Positions 7,899-15,655 of a stretch of 64,000 nucleotides of DNA are shown here, in pieces (positions within the stretch are counted from its first letter, which is position 1; each line of letters begins with the position of its first letter). Made by a program: the position numbers and the translations under genes. This DNA is from Pseudobdellovibrio exovorus JSS (GTDB lineage Bacteria; Bdellovibrionota; Bdellovibrionia; Bdellovibrionales; Bdellovibrionaceae): NCBI RefSeq assembly GCF_000348725.1, contig NC_020813.1, forward strand, positions 2,525,563-2,589,562, in the 5' to 3' direction. The notes under the pieces are model-generated. The model was not told the DNA's origin. It worked only from the letters and a program-made list of their open reading frames with translations, and made no database searches.

Positions 7899-9766
7899 TG
7901 CGTATACTGGGTCTTTCTGCTTTTTATCATGACAGCAGTGCCTGCCTTATCGAAGACGGGCGTATTGTGGCCGCTTGCCAAGAAGAACGACTGACCCGCA
8001 TCAAGCATGATTCCAACTTTCCTGCGCGCAGCTTGCAATACTGTCTGCAACAAGCTGGCTGCGGACCACAGGATATTGATCACATTGTTTTTTACGAAAA
8101 GCCTTTTTTAAAGTTCGAACGCCTACTCGAAACTTACTTGGCTTTCGCACCCCGAGGATTCAAATCATTCTGTAAAGCCATGCCGCTATGGCTGAATGAA
8201 AAGCTTTTTCAAAAAAAGTTGCTCGCCGATGAATTACAGGACTTGGGGTTTTCTAAATTACAAACCCAAGATATTTTATTTTCTTCCCACCACCTGAGCC
8301 ATGCCGCCAGTGCGTTTTATCCGTCTCCGTTTACGGAAGCCTTAGTTTTAACTATGGACGGAGTTGGCGAATGGGACACCACCACTGTCTATTTGGGGCG
8401 TGGTTCAGAACTCACTAAAATCAAAGAGCTGCACTTCCCCCATAGTCTTGGATTACTTTATTCAGCCTTCACTTATTACTGCGGTTTTAAAGTGAACTCT
8501 GGCGAATATAAACTGATGGGACTTGCTCCTTACGGAAAGCCGATTTTTGCAGACATCATTCGCCAGCATTTGATTGATGTTAAAGCCGATGGCAGTTTTC
8601 GTCTGAATTTAAAATATTTCGATTACTGTACTGGTTTGACGATGACGAACAAAGCCTTCGATCAATTATTCGGCGGAGTTCAACGCCAATCTGAACAGGA
8701 ACTCAAGCCTGTGCATATGGATTTAGCCGCTTCCATTCAAGCCGTGCTAGAAGATGTCATTTTAAAAATGACTCGCGCTTTGGCTACAGAACATAAAATC
8801 GAAAACCTCTGCCTTGCCGGAGGGGTCGCTTTAAACTGTGTCGCCAATGGAAAAATCCACGACGAAAAGATTTTTAAAAATATCTGGGTTCAACCCGCAG
8901 CTGGTGACGCCGGTGGAGCCTTAGGAGCCGCACAAGCCGTTTGGTACGGACATTTAAAAAATATACGCCATACCCCTTTGTCGGCAGCACCAAAAATACC
9001 GACAGCGTCATGGACATCTGCTGATGATCAAATGCAGGGAGCCTATTTAGGTCCTTCCTTTTCTAATGATGAAATTTTGAAATTTCTAGAGTCGAAAAAA
9101 ATTCCTTACACTTTTTCTGCGGATTCTGTTTTATCTGAAAATGTCGTTCAGCATTTGACTTCAGAAAAAGTCATCGGCTGGTTCCAAGGCCGTATGGAGT
9201 TCGGGCCGCGCGCTTTAGGCAATCGCTCGATCATCGCCGATTCGCGCAGCCGCGATATGCAAAAGAAATTGAATTTAAAAATTAAATTCCGTGAGTCCTT
9301 CCGTCCTTTTGCTCCGGCGGTCTTAGCCGAAGATGTCGCCGATTGGTTCGACTATACAGAAGTGTCGCCTTATATGTTGATGGTGGCACAGGTTCGTAAA
9401 GATAAATTGCTCCCGACACAATCCGACGGCCTATTTGGAATTGATTTACTAAATCAGGTGCGTTCCGAGATTCCGGCCATTACTCATGTAGACAATTCGG
9501 CGCGATTGCAAACGGTACATCAGGACACAAATCCTAGATTTCATGATCTGATCAACACTTTTAAGAAAAAAACTGGAGTCAGTGTTTTGATCAACACCAG
9601 CTTTAATGTGCGCGGTGAACCTATTGTCTGCACACCTGAAGATGCCTATCGCTGTTTTATGGGAACCGATATGGATGTGCTGGTCTTAGGAAATTATATT
9701 CTTCTAAAAGAAAATCAACCCGCAGGGGAACGGGTTGATTATAAAGATCAATTTGAATTGGATTAG
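7898..9766 (+). CDS. NodU/CmcH/SxtI-type carbamoyltransferase
   Basis: A 622-residue enzyme that transfers the carbamoyl group of carbamoyl phosphate to a hydroxyl of an acceptor through a carbamoyl-adenylate. The N-terminal Kae1-like domain shows LSAFYHDSSACLIEDG, metal-binding histidines in SSHHLSHAAS (H131, H132, H135) and GGVALNC. The C-terminal YrdC-like domain contains FGPRALGNRSI and the end block STSFNVRGEPIV-type motif (here NTSFNVRGEPIVCTP). The length matches the family. The acceptor cannot be inferred; the SxtJ and DUF5989 partners suggest an envelope polymer or lipid rather than an antibiotic. Confidence 0.93.
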   Translation: MRILGLSAFYHDSSACLIEDGRIVAACQEERLTRIKHDSNFPARSLQYCLQQAGCGPQDIDHIVFYEKPFLKFERLLETYLAFAPRGFKSFCKAMPLWLNEKLFQKKLLADELQDLGFSKLQTQDILFSSHHLSHAASAFYPSPFTEALVLTMDGVGEWDTTTVYLGRGSELTKIKELHFPHSLGLLYSAFTYYCGFKVNSGEYKLMGLAPYGKPIFADIIRQHLIDVKADGSFRLNLKYFDYCTGLTMTNKAFDQLFGGVQRQSEQELKPVHMDLAASIQAVLEDVILKMTRALATEHKIENLCLAGGVALNCVANGKIHDEKIFKNIWVQPAAGDAGGALGAAQAVWYGHLKNIRHTPLSAAPKIPTASWTSADDQMQGAYLGPSFSNDEILKFLESKKIPYTFSADSVLSENVVQHLTSEKVIGWFQGRMEFGPRALGNRSIIADSRSRDMQKKLNLKIKFRESFRPFAPAVLAEDVADWFDYTEVSPYMLMVAQVRKDKLLPTQSDGLFGIDLLNQVRSEIPAITHVDNSARLQTVHQDTNPRFHDLINTFKKKTGVSVLINTSFNVRGEPIVCTPEDAYRCFMGTDMDVLVLGNYILLKENQPAGERVDYKDQFELD

Positions 9767-9807
9767 CTTATTTGCTGATGACGTCGAGGGCATCTATCGC
9801 AAATAAG
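9767..9807 (+). terminator. Stem-loop after carbamoyltransferase
   Basis: CTTATTTGC (9767-9775) pairs perfectly with GCAAATAAG (9799-9807), with an inner GATG/CATC pairing (9777-9780, 9791-9794). It follows the stop codon directly. There is no long T run, so it is a 3' hairpin or weak terminator. Confidence 0.5.
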
Positions 9808-9910
9808 TCTGAATCGTTGTTTGTCGAACTTTTTTACAATTCTAAAAATACTTTATCTGGCCTAAAAAATCATACGCTTTAAAAGCAAATACCTTTATAC
9901 ATGTTTTCCT

Positions 9911-10306
9911 ATGGAAACAGAAAACCCCTTTCGCCCATTTCCGATCTCGAAAGAGATGTTAGACACCATCAATTCCGTCTGCTGGTTTTTAGCTGATGCG
10001 TTTTGGATGATTGATCTTTTGCCTGTAGGGTTTGCTTTAATGATTCCAACAGTAATTACAGGGTTATGTTTGCTGTACGTTGAAAAACGCAAACCTGTTC
10101 TATTTATCAACTTAGCTATCAACTGTTGGATTTTCATGAACAGTCTGTGGATGATTTCGGATGCCGACTTACAGGGACCTTACTTGACGGCAGCCAAGTT
10201 GTTTTTTGTATCGGGTTTATTGTGTATTGTTATCTCTGTTTGGATTTCAAAATCATTGCGTGATACGTTTTCGCACTTTAAACGCTTCCGCTCGCTGAAG
10301 TTTTAA
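9911..10306 (+). CDS. Hypothetical four-helix membrane protein
   Basis: A 131-residue protein with a short polar N-terminus (METENPFRPFPISKEM) and about four hydrophobic helices (near 40-60, 63-84, 95-115), ending in a basic tail (SHFKRFRSLKF). There is no signal peptide or recognised domain. It is a lone plus-strand gene that faces the minus-strand tRNA-Phe and sits beside a nested palindrome. Confidence 0.55.
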   Translation: METENPFRPFPISKEMLDTINSVCWFLADAFWMIDLLPVGFALMIPTVITGLCLLYVEKRKPVLFINLAINCWIFMNSLWMISDADLQGPYLTAAKLFFVSGLLCIVISVWISKSLRDTFSHFKRFRSLKF

Positions 10307-10329
10307 ATCTTTAGAAAGCCTTAATCCAT

Positions 10330-10451
10330 CCATTTTTTCCCTTTGCAAATCCGAGTTCGGCTTTAAGACTGCCAATACAAAAATACAACCCACCACCATA
10401 AAACGGCAGCAGTCTTAAAACGCATGTCTGAGGATTTGCAAAGGGAAAAAA

Positions 10452-10454
<3 letters not shown>
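10330..10454 (+). repeat. Nested palindromic element A, next to tRNA-Phe
   Basis: The outer arms of 23 bases (10330-10352 and 10432-10454) are perfect inverted repeats. An inner 11-bp pair (TTTAAGACTGC 10362-10372 with GCAGTCTTAAA 10409-10419) sits inside the 79-base spacer. Between outer and inner stems lie CGAGTTC (10352-10358) on one side and TGTCTGAG on the other. Elements at 29113-29198 and 29296-29420 share these loop sequences. The right arm covers the CCA end of tRNA-Phe and its trailing T run. It may be expressed as a structured RNA in the plus direction or act as a bidirectional terminator. Confidence 0.8.
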
Positions 10455-10527
<73 letters not shown>

Positions 10528-10629
10528 ACGGATCGCGAATAATTGCGAACTTGAAAACTATCGACTACGCGCAAATTAGTCAACGGCGAATCCACTAAGA
10601 ATCCGCAGAACCTGACTAAAAACGGTATT

Positions 10630-11799
10630 TTAACGTTTAAGCTGAGCGAAAGCTTGCTCGAGATCCGCTAGCAAATCACCCACATCCTCAATTCCGACCG
10701 ACAATCTGATTAAAGAATCATCAATTCCAAGGGCCTTGCGCTGTTCTGCAGGGACCGAGGCATGGGTCATAATCGCCGGATGCTCAATCAAAGACTCAAC
10801 TCCGCCTAAAGATTCAGCTAATGCAAACACCTGAACGGATTCCAAGAACTTCTTAGAAGCCTCAAGTCCACCCTTCACGAAGAACGTGATCATACCGCCA
10901 AAGCCATGCATCTGTTGCTTTGCCAGTTCATGTTGTGGATGGGATTTCAAACCTGGGTAAATGACTTTTTCAACTGATGGATGAGCCTCTAGGTATTCCG
11001 CCACTTTCATCGCATTTTCAGCGTGAGCTTTCATGCGAATAGGAAGTGTTTTCAAACTGCGTAAAGCCAAGAAAGAATCAAAGGCGCCTTGAACGGCTCC
11101 AATAGAGTTACTAAGAAATCCTAAGCGCTCGGCGATTTTAGGATCATTCGTGATCGCCACACCACCAACCACATCACTATGGCCGCCGATGTATTTCGTC
11201 GCTGAGTGGACAACGATATCTGCACCTAATTCTAAAGGACGCTGAAAGTAAGGCGACATAAATGTGTTGTCTACAGCCACTAGAATATTTTTCTGTTTGG
11301 CGATTTTGCAAATAGCCGCGATATCCGTCAGCTTTAACGTCGGATTTGTTGGCGTTTCTAACCAAACCATTTTTGTATTCGGCTGAATCGCTTTTTCAAA
11401 GTTTTCCACTTTAGTTAAGTCGGTAAATGTGAACTCATAACCATCGTGGCGCAAAACTTTATCGAATAATCGGAAAGTCCCGCCGTACATATCATCAAAA
11501 GCCACAACATGATCACCCTGCTTTAACAGATGCAATACTGTTGTTGTCGCGGCACAACCGGAAGCGAAAGCGAAGCCAAACTTACCGCTTTCCAGATTAG
11601 CAATACAGTTTTCATAAGCCTTGCGAGTCGGGTTATGCGTACGCGAATATTCCCAGCCCTTATGCACACCCGGAGATTCTTGCACATACGTAGATGTTAA
11701 ATAAACAGGAGTCATGATCGCACCTGTCGATGGGTCCGGTTGTTGTCCCGCATGGATAGCGCGTGTTGAAAACTTCATTTTTTCTTTTACAGATGACAT
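10630..11799 (-). CDS. Cystathionine gamma-lyase/gamma-synthase family PLP enzyme
   Basis: A 389-residue Cys/Met-metabolism PLP enzyme. It shows the phosphate-binding YSRTHNPT (51-58), the PLP lysine K202 in SATKYIGGHSD, D177 in VAVDNTF, and the late SLGGVESLIEHP motif. The family includes cystathionine gamma-lyase, gamma-synthase and beta-lyase, which sequence alone separates poorly. The gene follows a cystathionine beta-synthase-like gene by 12 bp. That pairing is characteristic of reverse transsulfuration, so cystathionine gamma-lyase (cystathionine to cysteine, 2-oxobutyrate and ammonia) is the best call. Translation may instead begin at Met8. Confidence 0.88.
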   Translation of the reverse strand: MSSVKEKMKFSTRAIHAGQQPDPSTGAIMTPVYLTSTYVQESPGVHKGWEYSRTHNPTRKAYENCIANLESGKFGFAFASGCAATTTVLHLLKQGDHVVAFDDMYGGTFRLFDKVLRHDGYEFTFTDLTKVENFEKAIQPNTKMVWLETPTNPTLKLTDIAAICKIAKQKNILVAVDNTFMSPYFQRPLELGADIVVHSATKYIGGHSDVVGGVAITNDPKIAERLGFLSNSIGAVQGAFDSFLALRSLKTLPIRMKAHAENAMKVAEYLEAHPSVEKVIYPGLKSHPQHELAKQQMHGFGGMITFFVKGGLEASKKFLESVQVFALAESLGGVESLIEHPAIMTHASVPAEQRKALGIDDSLIRLSVGIEDVGDLLADLEQAFAQLKR

Positions 11800-11811
11800 G
11801 GGTCTTATTCC

Positions 11812-12897
11812 TTACAGTAAGTTTAATCTTTTCATTTCGTCAGCAGCTTTAACTTCTACGTTGAAAGCTTTTTGCAAAGCCTCTTCGCTGAGTAAACCAT
11901 TATCCACCAACCATTTATCGTTAAAAGCTTTCGACATATACGCACGACCAGAATCCGGCATTAAAACCACGATTCTAGATGGTTTTTGCAGTGATTTTTC
12001 AGCGTAAGTCATCGCTGCTTTTAAAATCAGGGCGCTTGAAGGACCTACACAGAGACCTTCTTCAGTAATAAGACGACGAGTCAGGTCAAACGAGTCCTGA
12101 TCGTTCACTTTTACAAAGTCATCGTAAAGTTTTAAATGGCAGTTTTCTGGTAACATGTCTTCGCCAACGCCCTCTACCTTCCATGATCCCGGTGGCTCGA
12201 CAATTTTTCCGTGATAGAACAAGTCCGCCAAGATACTTCCATAAGGATCCGCGCAGATAACTTTGATGTTTGGGTTTTTCTCTTTTAAAAACTTCGCTAC
12301 GCCAGACAAAGTTCCACCCGTACCAACACCCGCAACAAAAACATCGATATTCCCACCTGTTTGCTCCCAAATTTCTGGGCCTGTAACATGGTAATGCACA
12401 TCGAAATTATCTGGGTTGTGGAATTGATTCGCATAGAAGCAGTTATCTAAGCTCTGTGCGATCTTTTTAGCGACCGAGTAGTGACTACGAGGATCATCAG
12501 GTTCAACACCCATAGGAGTCATCACCACACGTGCGCCATAGGCGCGCAACATCGCACGCTTTTCTTCCGACATTTTTTCCGGAAGAACAAAAATACATTT
12601 ATATCCTTTAACGGCTGCTGCTAATGCTAAGCCCAAGCCCGTATTACCGGCTGTAGCTTCAACGATAGTTCCACCGGGCTTCAATTCACCGCGTTTTTCA
12701 GCGGCTTCGATCATAGCCAAACCAATACGATCTTTCACCGATCCTGCCGGATTGAAGTATTCAATTTTTGCTAAAAACTCATGTTTTAAACCCTGATCCG
12801 CCTTTTGGGTGACTTTATTAAGGCGAATCAATGGTGTGTTACCAATAGTTTGTAGAATATTGTCGTATATACCAGGGCTTTTATTCATGAGGGACAC
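11812..12897 (-). CDS. Cystathionine beta-synthase, catalytic core only
   Basis: A 361-residue fold-type II PLP enzyme. K55 in AGSVKDR binds PLP, ATAGNTG (81-87) contacts the substrate carboxylate, and GVGTGGT (188-194) binds the phosphate. The VEGVGEDMLP segment resembles cystathionine beta-synthase more than cysteine synthase. The reaction would join serine (or O-acetylserine) and homocysteine. It ends shortly after the core with AADEMKRLNLL, so the usual regulatory CBS-domain pair is missing. The start shown is GTG; Met4 at 12888 is an alternative. It forms an operon with the downstream lyase and probably the small upstream gene. Confidence 0.85.
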   Translation of the reverse strand: MSLMNKSPGIYDNILQTIGNTPLIRLNKVTQKADQGLKHEFLAKIEYFNPAGSVKDRIGLAMIEAAEKRGELKPGGTIVEATAGNTGLGLALAAAVKGYKCIFVLPEKMSEEKRAMLRAYGARVVMTPMGVEPDDPRSHYSVAKKIAQSLDNCFYANQFHNPDNFDVHYHVTGPEIWEQTGGNIDVFVAGVGTGGTLSGVAKFLKEKNPNIKVICADPYGSILADLFYHGKIVEPPGSWKVEGVGEDMLPENCHLKLYDDFVKVNDQDSFDLTRRLITEEGLCVGPSSALILKAAMTYAEKSLQKPSRIVVLMPDSGRAYMSKAFNDKWLVDNGLLSEEALQKAFNVEVKAADEMKRLNLL

Positions 12898-12902
12898 TTC
12901 TT

Positions 12903-13106
12903 TCAGGCATTTTTAGGGTTATTAACTTTAGAAAGGTACACTAACACTTCGGACATCATAATAATCAAGTCAGAACTGTAGGGAATCCCTAACATATCCG
13001 TCTTTGTTTTAATCACATCTGCATTTGGATTGGTTTTAGAAAGCTCTTGTACCAAAACTTTAAGGTCATCGTTCATCGTATGAATGCCTGTTGCACTGAT
13101 TGACAT
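12903..13106 (-). CDS. Small hypothetical protein leading the transsulfuration operon
   Basis: A 67-residue, mostly helical soluble protein (DDLKVLVQELSKTN, SSDLIIMMSEVLVYLSKV). A strong GGAGG site 7 bases before the ATG at 13106 fixes the start and supports expression. It lies 5 bp upstream of the cystathionine beta-synthase gene, so it is probably cotranscribed. No family is recognised; a small regulator or subunit is possible but unsupported. Confidence 0.55.
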   Translation of the reverse strand: MSISATGIHTMNDDLKVLVQELSKTNPNADVIKTKTDMLGIPYSSDLIIMMSEVLVYLSKVNNPKNA

Positions 13107-13205
13107 GAATCCTCCGTGTTTATGTTTTCCGTGTAGTTGCTTTACTTTAAGGGCTTAGGCCCCCATTAAAATTAGCTTTTACTAGACTTTTGCACAACCC
13201 TTTTT

Positions 13206-13637
13206 TCAAATGGTGAACGCCTCTAAAAGAGGGGAAATTAGCACTATCATCAACGAGGGAAAAATCAAAAAGAGGAGTGGAAGAAGTGATAAAAGCGGTA
13301 ATCGCATCAAACGCTCTTGCATTTCCCCTTCACAGCTTAAGATCAGCTCGGATTCCAGATTATTTAAAGCGGCGCTGATACTTTGTCCCCGCAACCCAGC
13401 TTCCAGTAACTCTAAAAGATACTGTCTGTGTAAACTCAACGATGTCTTATTAAAAAGAAAAGACGGATTGTTTTGAGAAACCCACCACTGCTCAACGCAA
13501 ACAATAAAGTCAGAATCTTTTGACCCAACATCATCACGCAAAAGAAATTGCCGTACACCTTGAGCCACTGAATGTCCTTTGGCTAAAGATCGCTTCACAT
13601 CCCACAATAATAATAAGGAAGGACTTATGTTTTCCAT
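13206..13637 (-). CDS. TadC-like type II secretion F-domain protein
   Basis: A 143-residue protein. A helical region (LHRQYLLELLEAGLRGQSISAAL) is followed by GEMQERLMRLPLLSLLPLLF and a C-terminal hydrophobic segment ending in LISPLLEAF. This is the order seen at the end of TadC, the inner-membrane platform protein of tight-adherence/Flp pili (T2SSF family). It is shorter than full TadC (about 300 residues) and seems to hold only the second half. Its start overlaps the end of the TadB-like gene by 13 bases. No TadA ATPase is nearby. Confidence 0.6.
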   Translation of the reverse strand: MENISPSLLLLWDVKRSLAKGHSVAQGVRQFLLRDDVGSKDSDFIVCVEQWWVSQNNPSFLFNKTSLSLHRQYLLELLEAGLRGQSISAALNNLESELILSCEGEMQERLMRLPLLSLLPLLFLIFPSLMIVLISPLLEAFTI

Positions 13638-14362
13638 TTTTTTGCCTTACCTAAATTAAAAATCCATAGCTGTCCCGTCAAAAAGAGTGCCAAAGAGCTT
13701 ATAAAAGTCGACGAAAGTGGTTTTAAGTTCAAAAAACTTATGCTCAACATGCAAAAAAACAAATAAATCAGGCTTGCAACCACCGCTTGCGCACGAACAT
13801 GCTGCAAAATTTGCCGTGATCGACGTTGCAATTGGTTTTGCACACGTAAAACCTCACGAAAGGCGTGCAATTGCTCTGTTATGGCGGTTGAAGAAGACAA
13901 AATCGTCTTCAATTCTGTGAAAAAGTGTTGTTTGAAACCTTCACTCGCGCCATTTTTTTCATTTTTAACTTCAAAAAGGTGCTGCAATTGAAAAAAAATA
14001 CGCTTTTCACGCGCATTGAATTCATTCCAAACTATTTTCACGCATGTTGATGATGATTTTCCGCTGTTGAATAACAAAATTAGTCTTTCAATGATGTTGA
14101 AATGCAACTTTTCAAATGTTTTTTGATCGAAATACGCAATTATTTTGTCATGAAGTATTAATGTTATAAGAAATATGCCGATGTAAATGATGACCAAATG
14201 TATTTGTTCTTTGAAAAATAGAAAAGCACACAACGGAAGTTGAAGAAAACAGAAGAGCACACGAAGTTTAACAACAGAAAGCACTTCCAATTTCTCAACG
14301 AGAGACAAGTTTCGATGTATGATCACAGTTCCGAACAACGAAACAATAAGTTCAACGAACAT
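13625..14362 (-). CDS. TadB-like type II secretion F-domain protein
   Basis: A 245-residue membrane protein. The start at 14362 is chosen because GGAGG (14368-14372) lies 5 bases upstream; the longer frame from 14401 lacks a ribosome site. There are two N-terminal membrane helices, a long cytoplasmic helical part, then LRVQNQLQRRSRQILQHVRA before two C-terminal helices. That last block is where TadB has its conserved basic helix. With the overlapping TadC-like gene it would form the membrane platform for a Flp/Tad-type or related pilus. The sequence is more diverged and AT-rich than its neighbours. Confidence 0.55.
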   Translation of the reverse strand: MFVELIVSLFGTVIIHRNLSLVEKLEVLSVVKLRVLFCFLQLPLCAFLFFKEQIHLVIIYIGIFLITLILHDKIIAYFDQKTFEKLHFNIIERLILLFNSGKSSSTCVKIVWNEFNAREKRIFFQLQHLFEVKNEKNGASEGFKQHFFTELKTILSSSTAITEQLHAFREVLRVQNQLQRRSRQILQHVRAQAVVASLIYLFFCMLSISFLNLKPLSSTFISSLALFLTGQLWIFNLGKAKKWKT

Positions 14363-14522
14363 CAACACCTCCTGCAACCCAAAAAAGTCAGCAAAGACCA
14401 TGCAAGAAAAAAAAGTGTTGACGAAGCTTGTCGAATTAATAACAATTTTATTAAGGAAGACTGAAAAGTCGCAACAACAACTGTGGTGTCAGCAATGGCA
14501 TCACTACTGATAGGAGCAACAA

Positions 14523-14618
14523 ATGGCTAAGAAAAAAGCGAAAAAAGTAGTAAAAAAAGCTGCTAAAAAAACTGCTAAAAAAGCAACAAAAAAAGTTACT
14601 AAAAAGAAAAAGAAGTAA
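14523..14618 (+). CDS. 31-residue histone-H1-like Lys/Ala protein
   Basis: The product is MAKKKAKKVVKKAAKK followed by TAKKATKKVTKKKKK: 31 residues, over half lysine, in KKA/KKT repeats. An AGGAGC ribosome site lies 6 bases upstream and a strong terminator follows at 14649, so it is a genuine short transcript. The composition matches the tails of bacterial histone-H1-like proteins (HctB/AlgP type) and the C-terminal tail of the L21 protein at 42.1 kb. DNA or RNA charge neutralisation and compaction is the likely role, by inference. Confidence 0.75.
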   Translation: MAKKKAKKVVKKAAKKTAKKATKKVTKKKKK

Positions 14619-14648
14619 TTAGTTTTGTAAAGCAAGCAGTTGCTTTGT

Positions 14649-14680
14649 AACCCTTGGTGGAAACACCAAGGGTTTTTTAT
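14649..14680 (+). terminator. Intrinsic terminator of the Lys/Ala gene
   Basis: AACCCTTGGTG and CACCAAGGGTT form a perfect 11-bp stem around a GAAA tetraloop, followed by a T run. This is a textbook rho-independent terminator. Confidence 0.95.
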
Positions 14681-14747
14681 TTTCAGTCCTTTGTGATTCT
14701 TTTTTTCTACTCATTTATTTCAAAAAATTCTGACCCTTAAAAACGAC

Positions 14748-14771
14748 AAAACCCGCATCTGTAGCGGGTTT
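14748..14771 (-). terminator. Intrinsic terminator of the 14.8 kb gene
   Basis: On the minus strand AAACCCGC pairs with GCGGGTTT around a 7-base loop, then TGTCGTTTTT follows. It lies 36 bp after the stop of the gene at 14807-15427. Confidence 0.85.
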
Positions 14772-14806
14772 CATGAATTTAAGTCTGTTAATCTATTTAA
14801 ATTTTT

Positions 14807-15427
14807 TTAGTAAAAATAAATCATCCCCACGGCGCCGGATGGAATGAAGGTGGCTGTTTTTAATTCCGTCATGAGGATCACTTCACCATAGAAATTAACT
14901 CCGGCCATTTCGCCTTCCAACTGGTTGTATTCAGCCCCTAATCCGGCGATCAAAAAGTCCGGATCGAAGCGTCCCGCACGCAAGTCCTGTTCTGAATAAA
15001 TTCGGCGTAAAATATCCGAATCCATAGCTCCACCAGATACCCCTGAAGAACTGAACCATTTCGAGTAACCTAACTTTGTAAAAGGGGATAAATACTGGCC
15101 TTCGAAGTTATTTTTCCATAAAACGCTGATCGAGCCGTAGCTTGGTCCGGTTCCCAAACCCACAACCAGCGCATTTTCCGGATCTAAATTGAATTCGGTA
15201 TTTAACCCCAAAACCCCGTTCGCCCCGCCCAAAGAAAGTCCCAAGCCGAAACGTTTATGTCTTTTCATGTCTAAGTTTGATTCGTATAACTCGACACCTT
15301 CGTGGTCAAACTTCTGGTTTTTAGAAAAAAAGGATCTATTTGAGTTTCCATATTGATTATATTGAGCCTGAGCTCCTACCGCGATCAAAAGTCCGATCAA
15401 TGCTAAACTGATATGTTGAAGTCTCAT
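14807..15427 (-). CDS. Secreted outer-membrane-like hypothetical protein
   Basis: A 206-residue protein with a signal peptide (about 1-21, ending GAQAQ) and a GAGGAG ribosome site. The mature part has repeated short amphipathic strands with glycine and aromatic residues (FGLGLSLGGANGVLGLN, ALVVGLGTGPSYGSIS) and ends in IYFY. A terminal aromatic residue is the usual outer-membrane insertion signal. A small beta barrel of unknown function is the best description. It is transcribed alone, with its own terminator. Confidence 0.7.
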   Translation of the reverse strand: MRLQHISLALIGLLIAVGAQAQYNQYGNSNRSFFSKNQKFDHEGVELYESNLDMKRHKRFGLGLSLGGANGVLGLNTEFNLDPENALVVGLGTGPSYGSISVLWKNNFEGQYLSPFTKLGYSKWFSSSGVSGGAMDSDILRRIYSEQDLRAGRFDPDFLIAGLGAEYNQLEGEMAGVNFYGEVILMTELKTATFIPSGAVGMIYFY

Positions 15428-15655
15428 GTTGCTGTCTCCTCAGAAGAACGCATTTCTACTATAATATATAGTGTACTGAGGAAAGAGGCAGGGCAAGCGG
15501 CGCCTGCACTCTTGTCTAGTAGCGATTCTAGTATCGATGGGCCCTCTCAATAAAAATCTGTGTTGCTGTGATAATCGCGTCTTTGGTCTGTCGAATTTTT
15601 ACTTAACTTTACTTAGAATTGAATTTGGTACGTTAATTATTTTATGAGGACGTTT

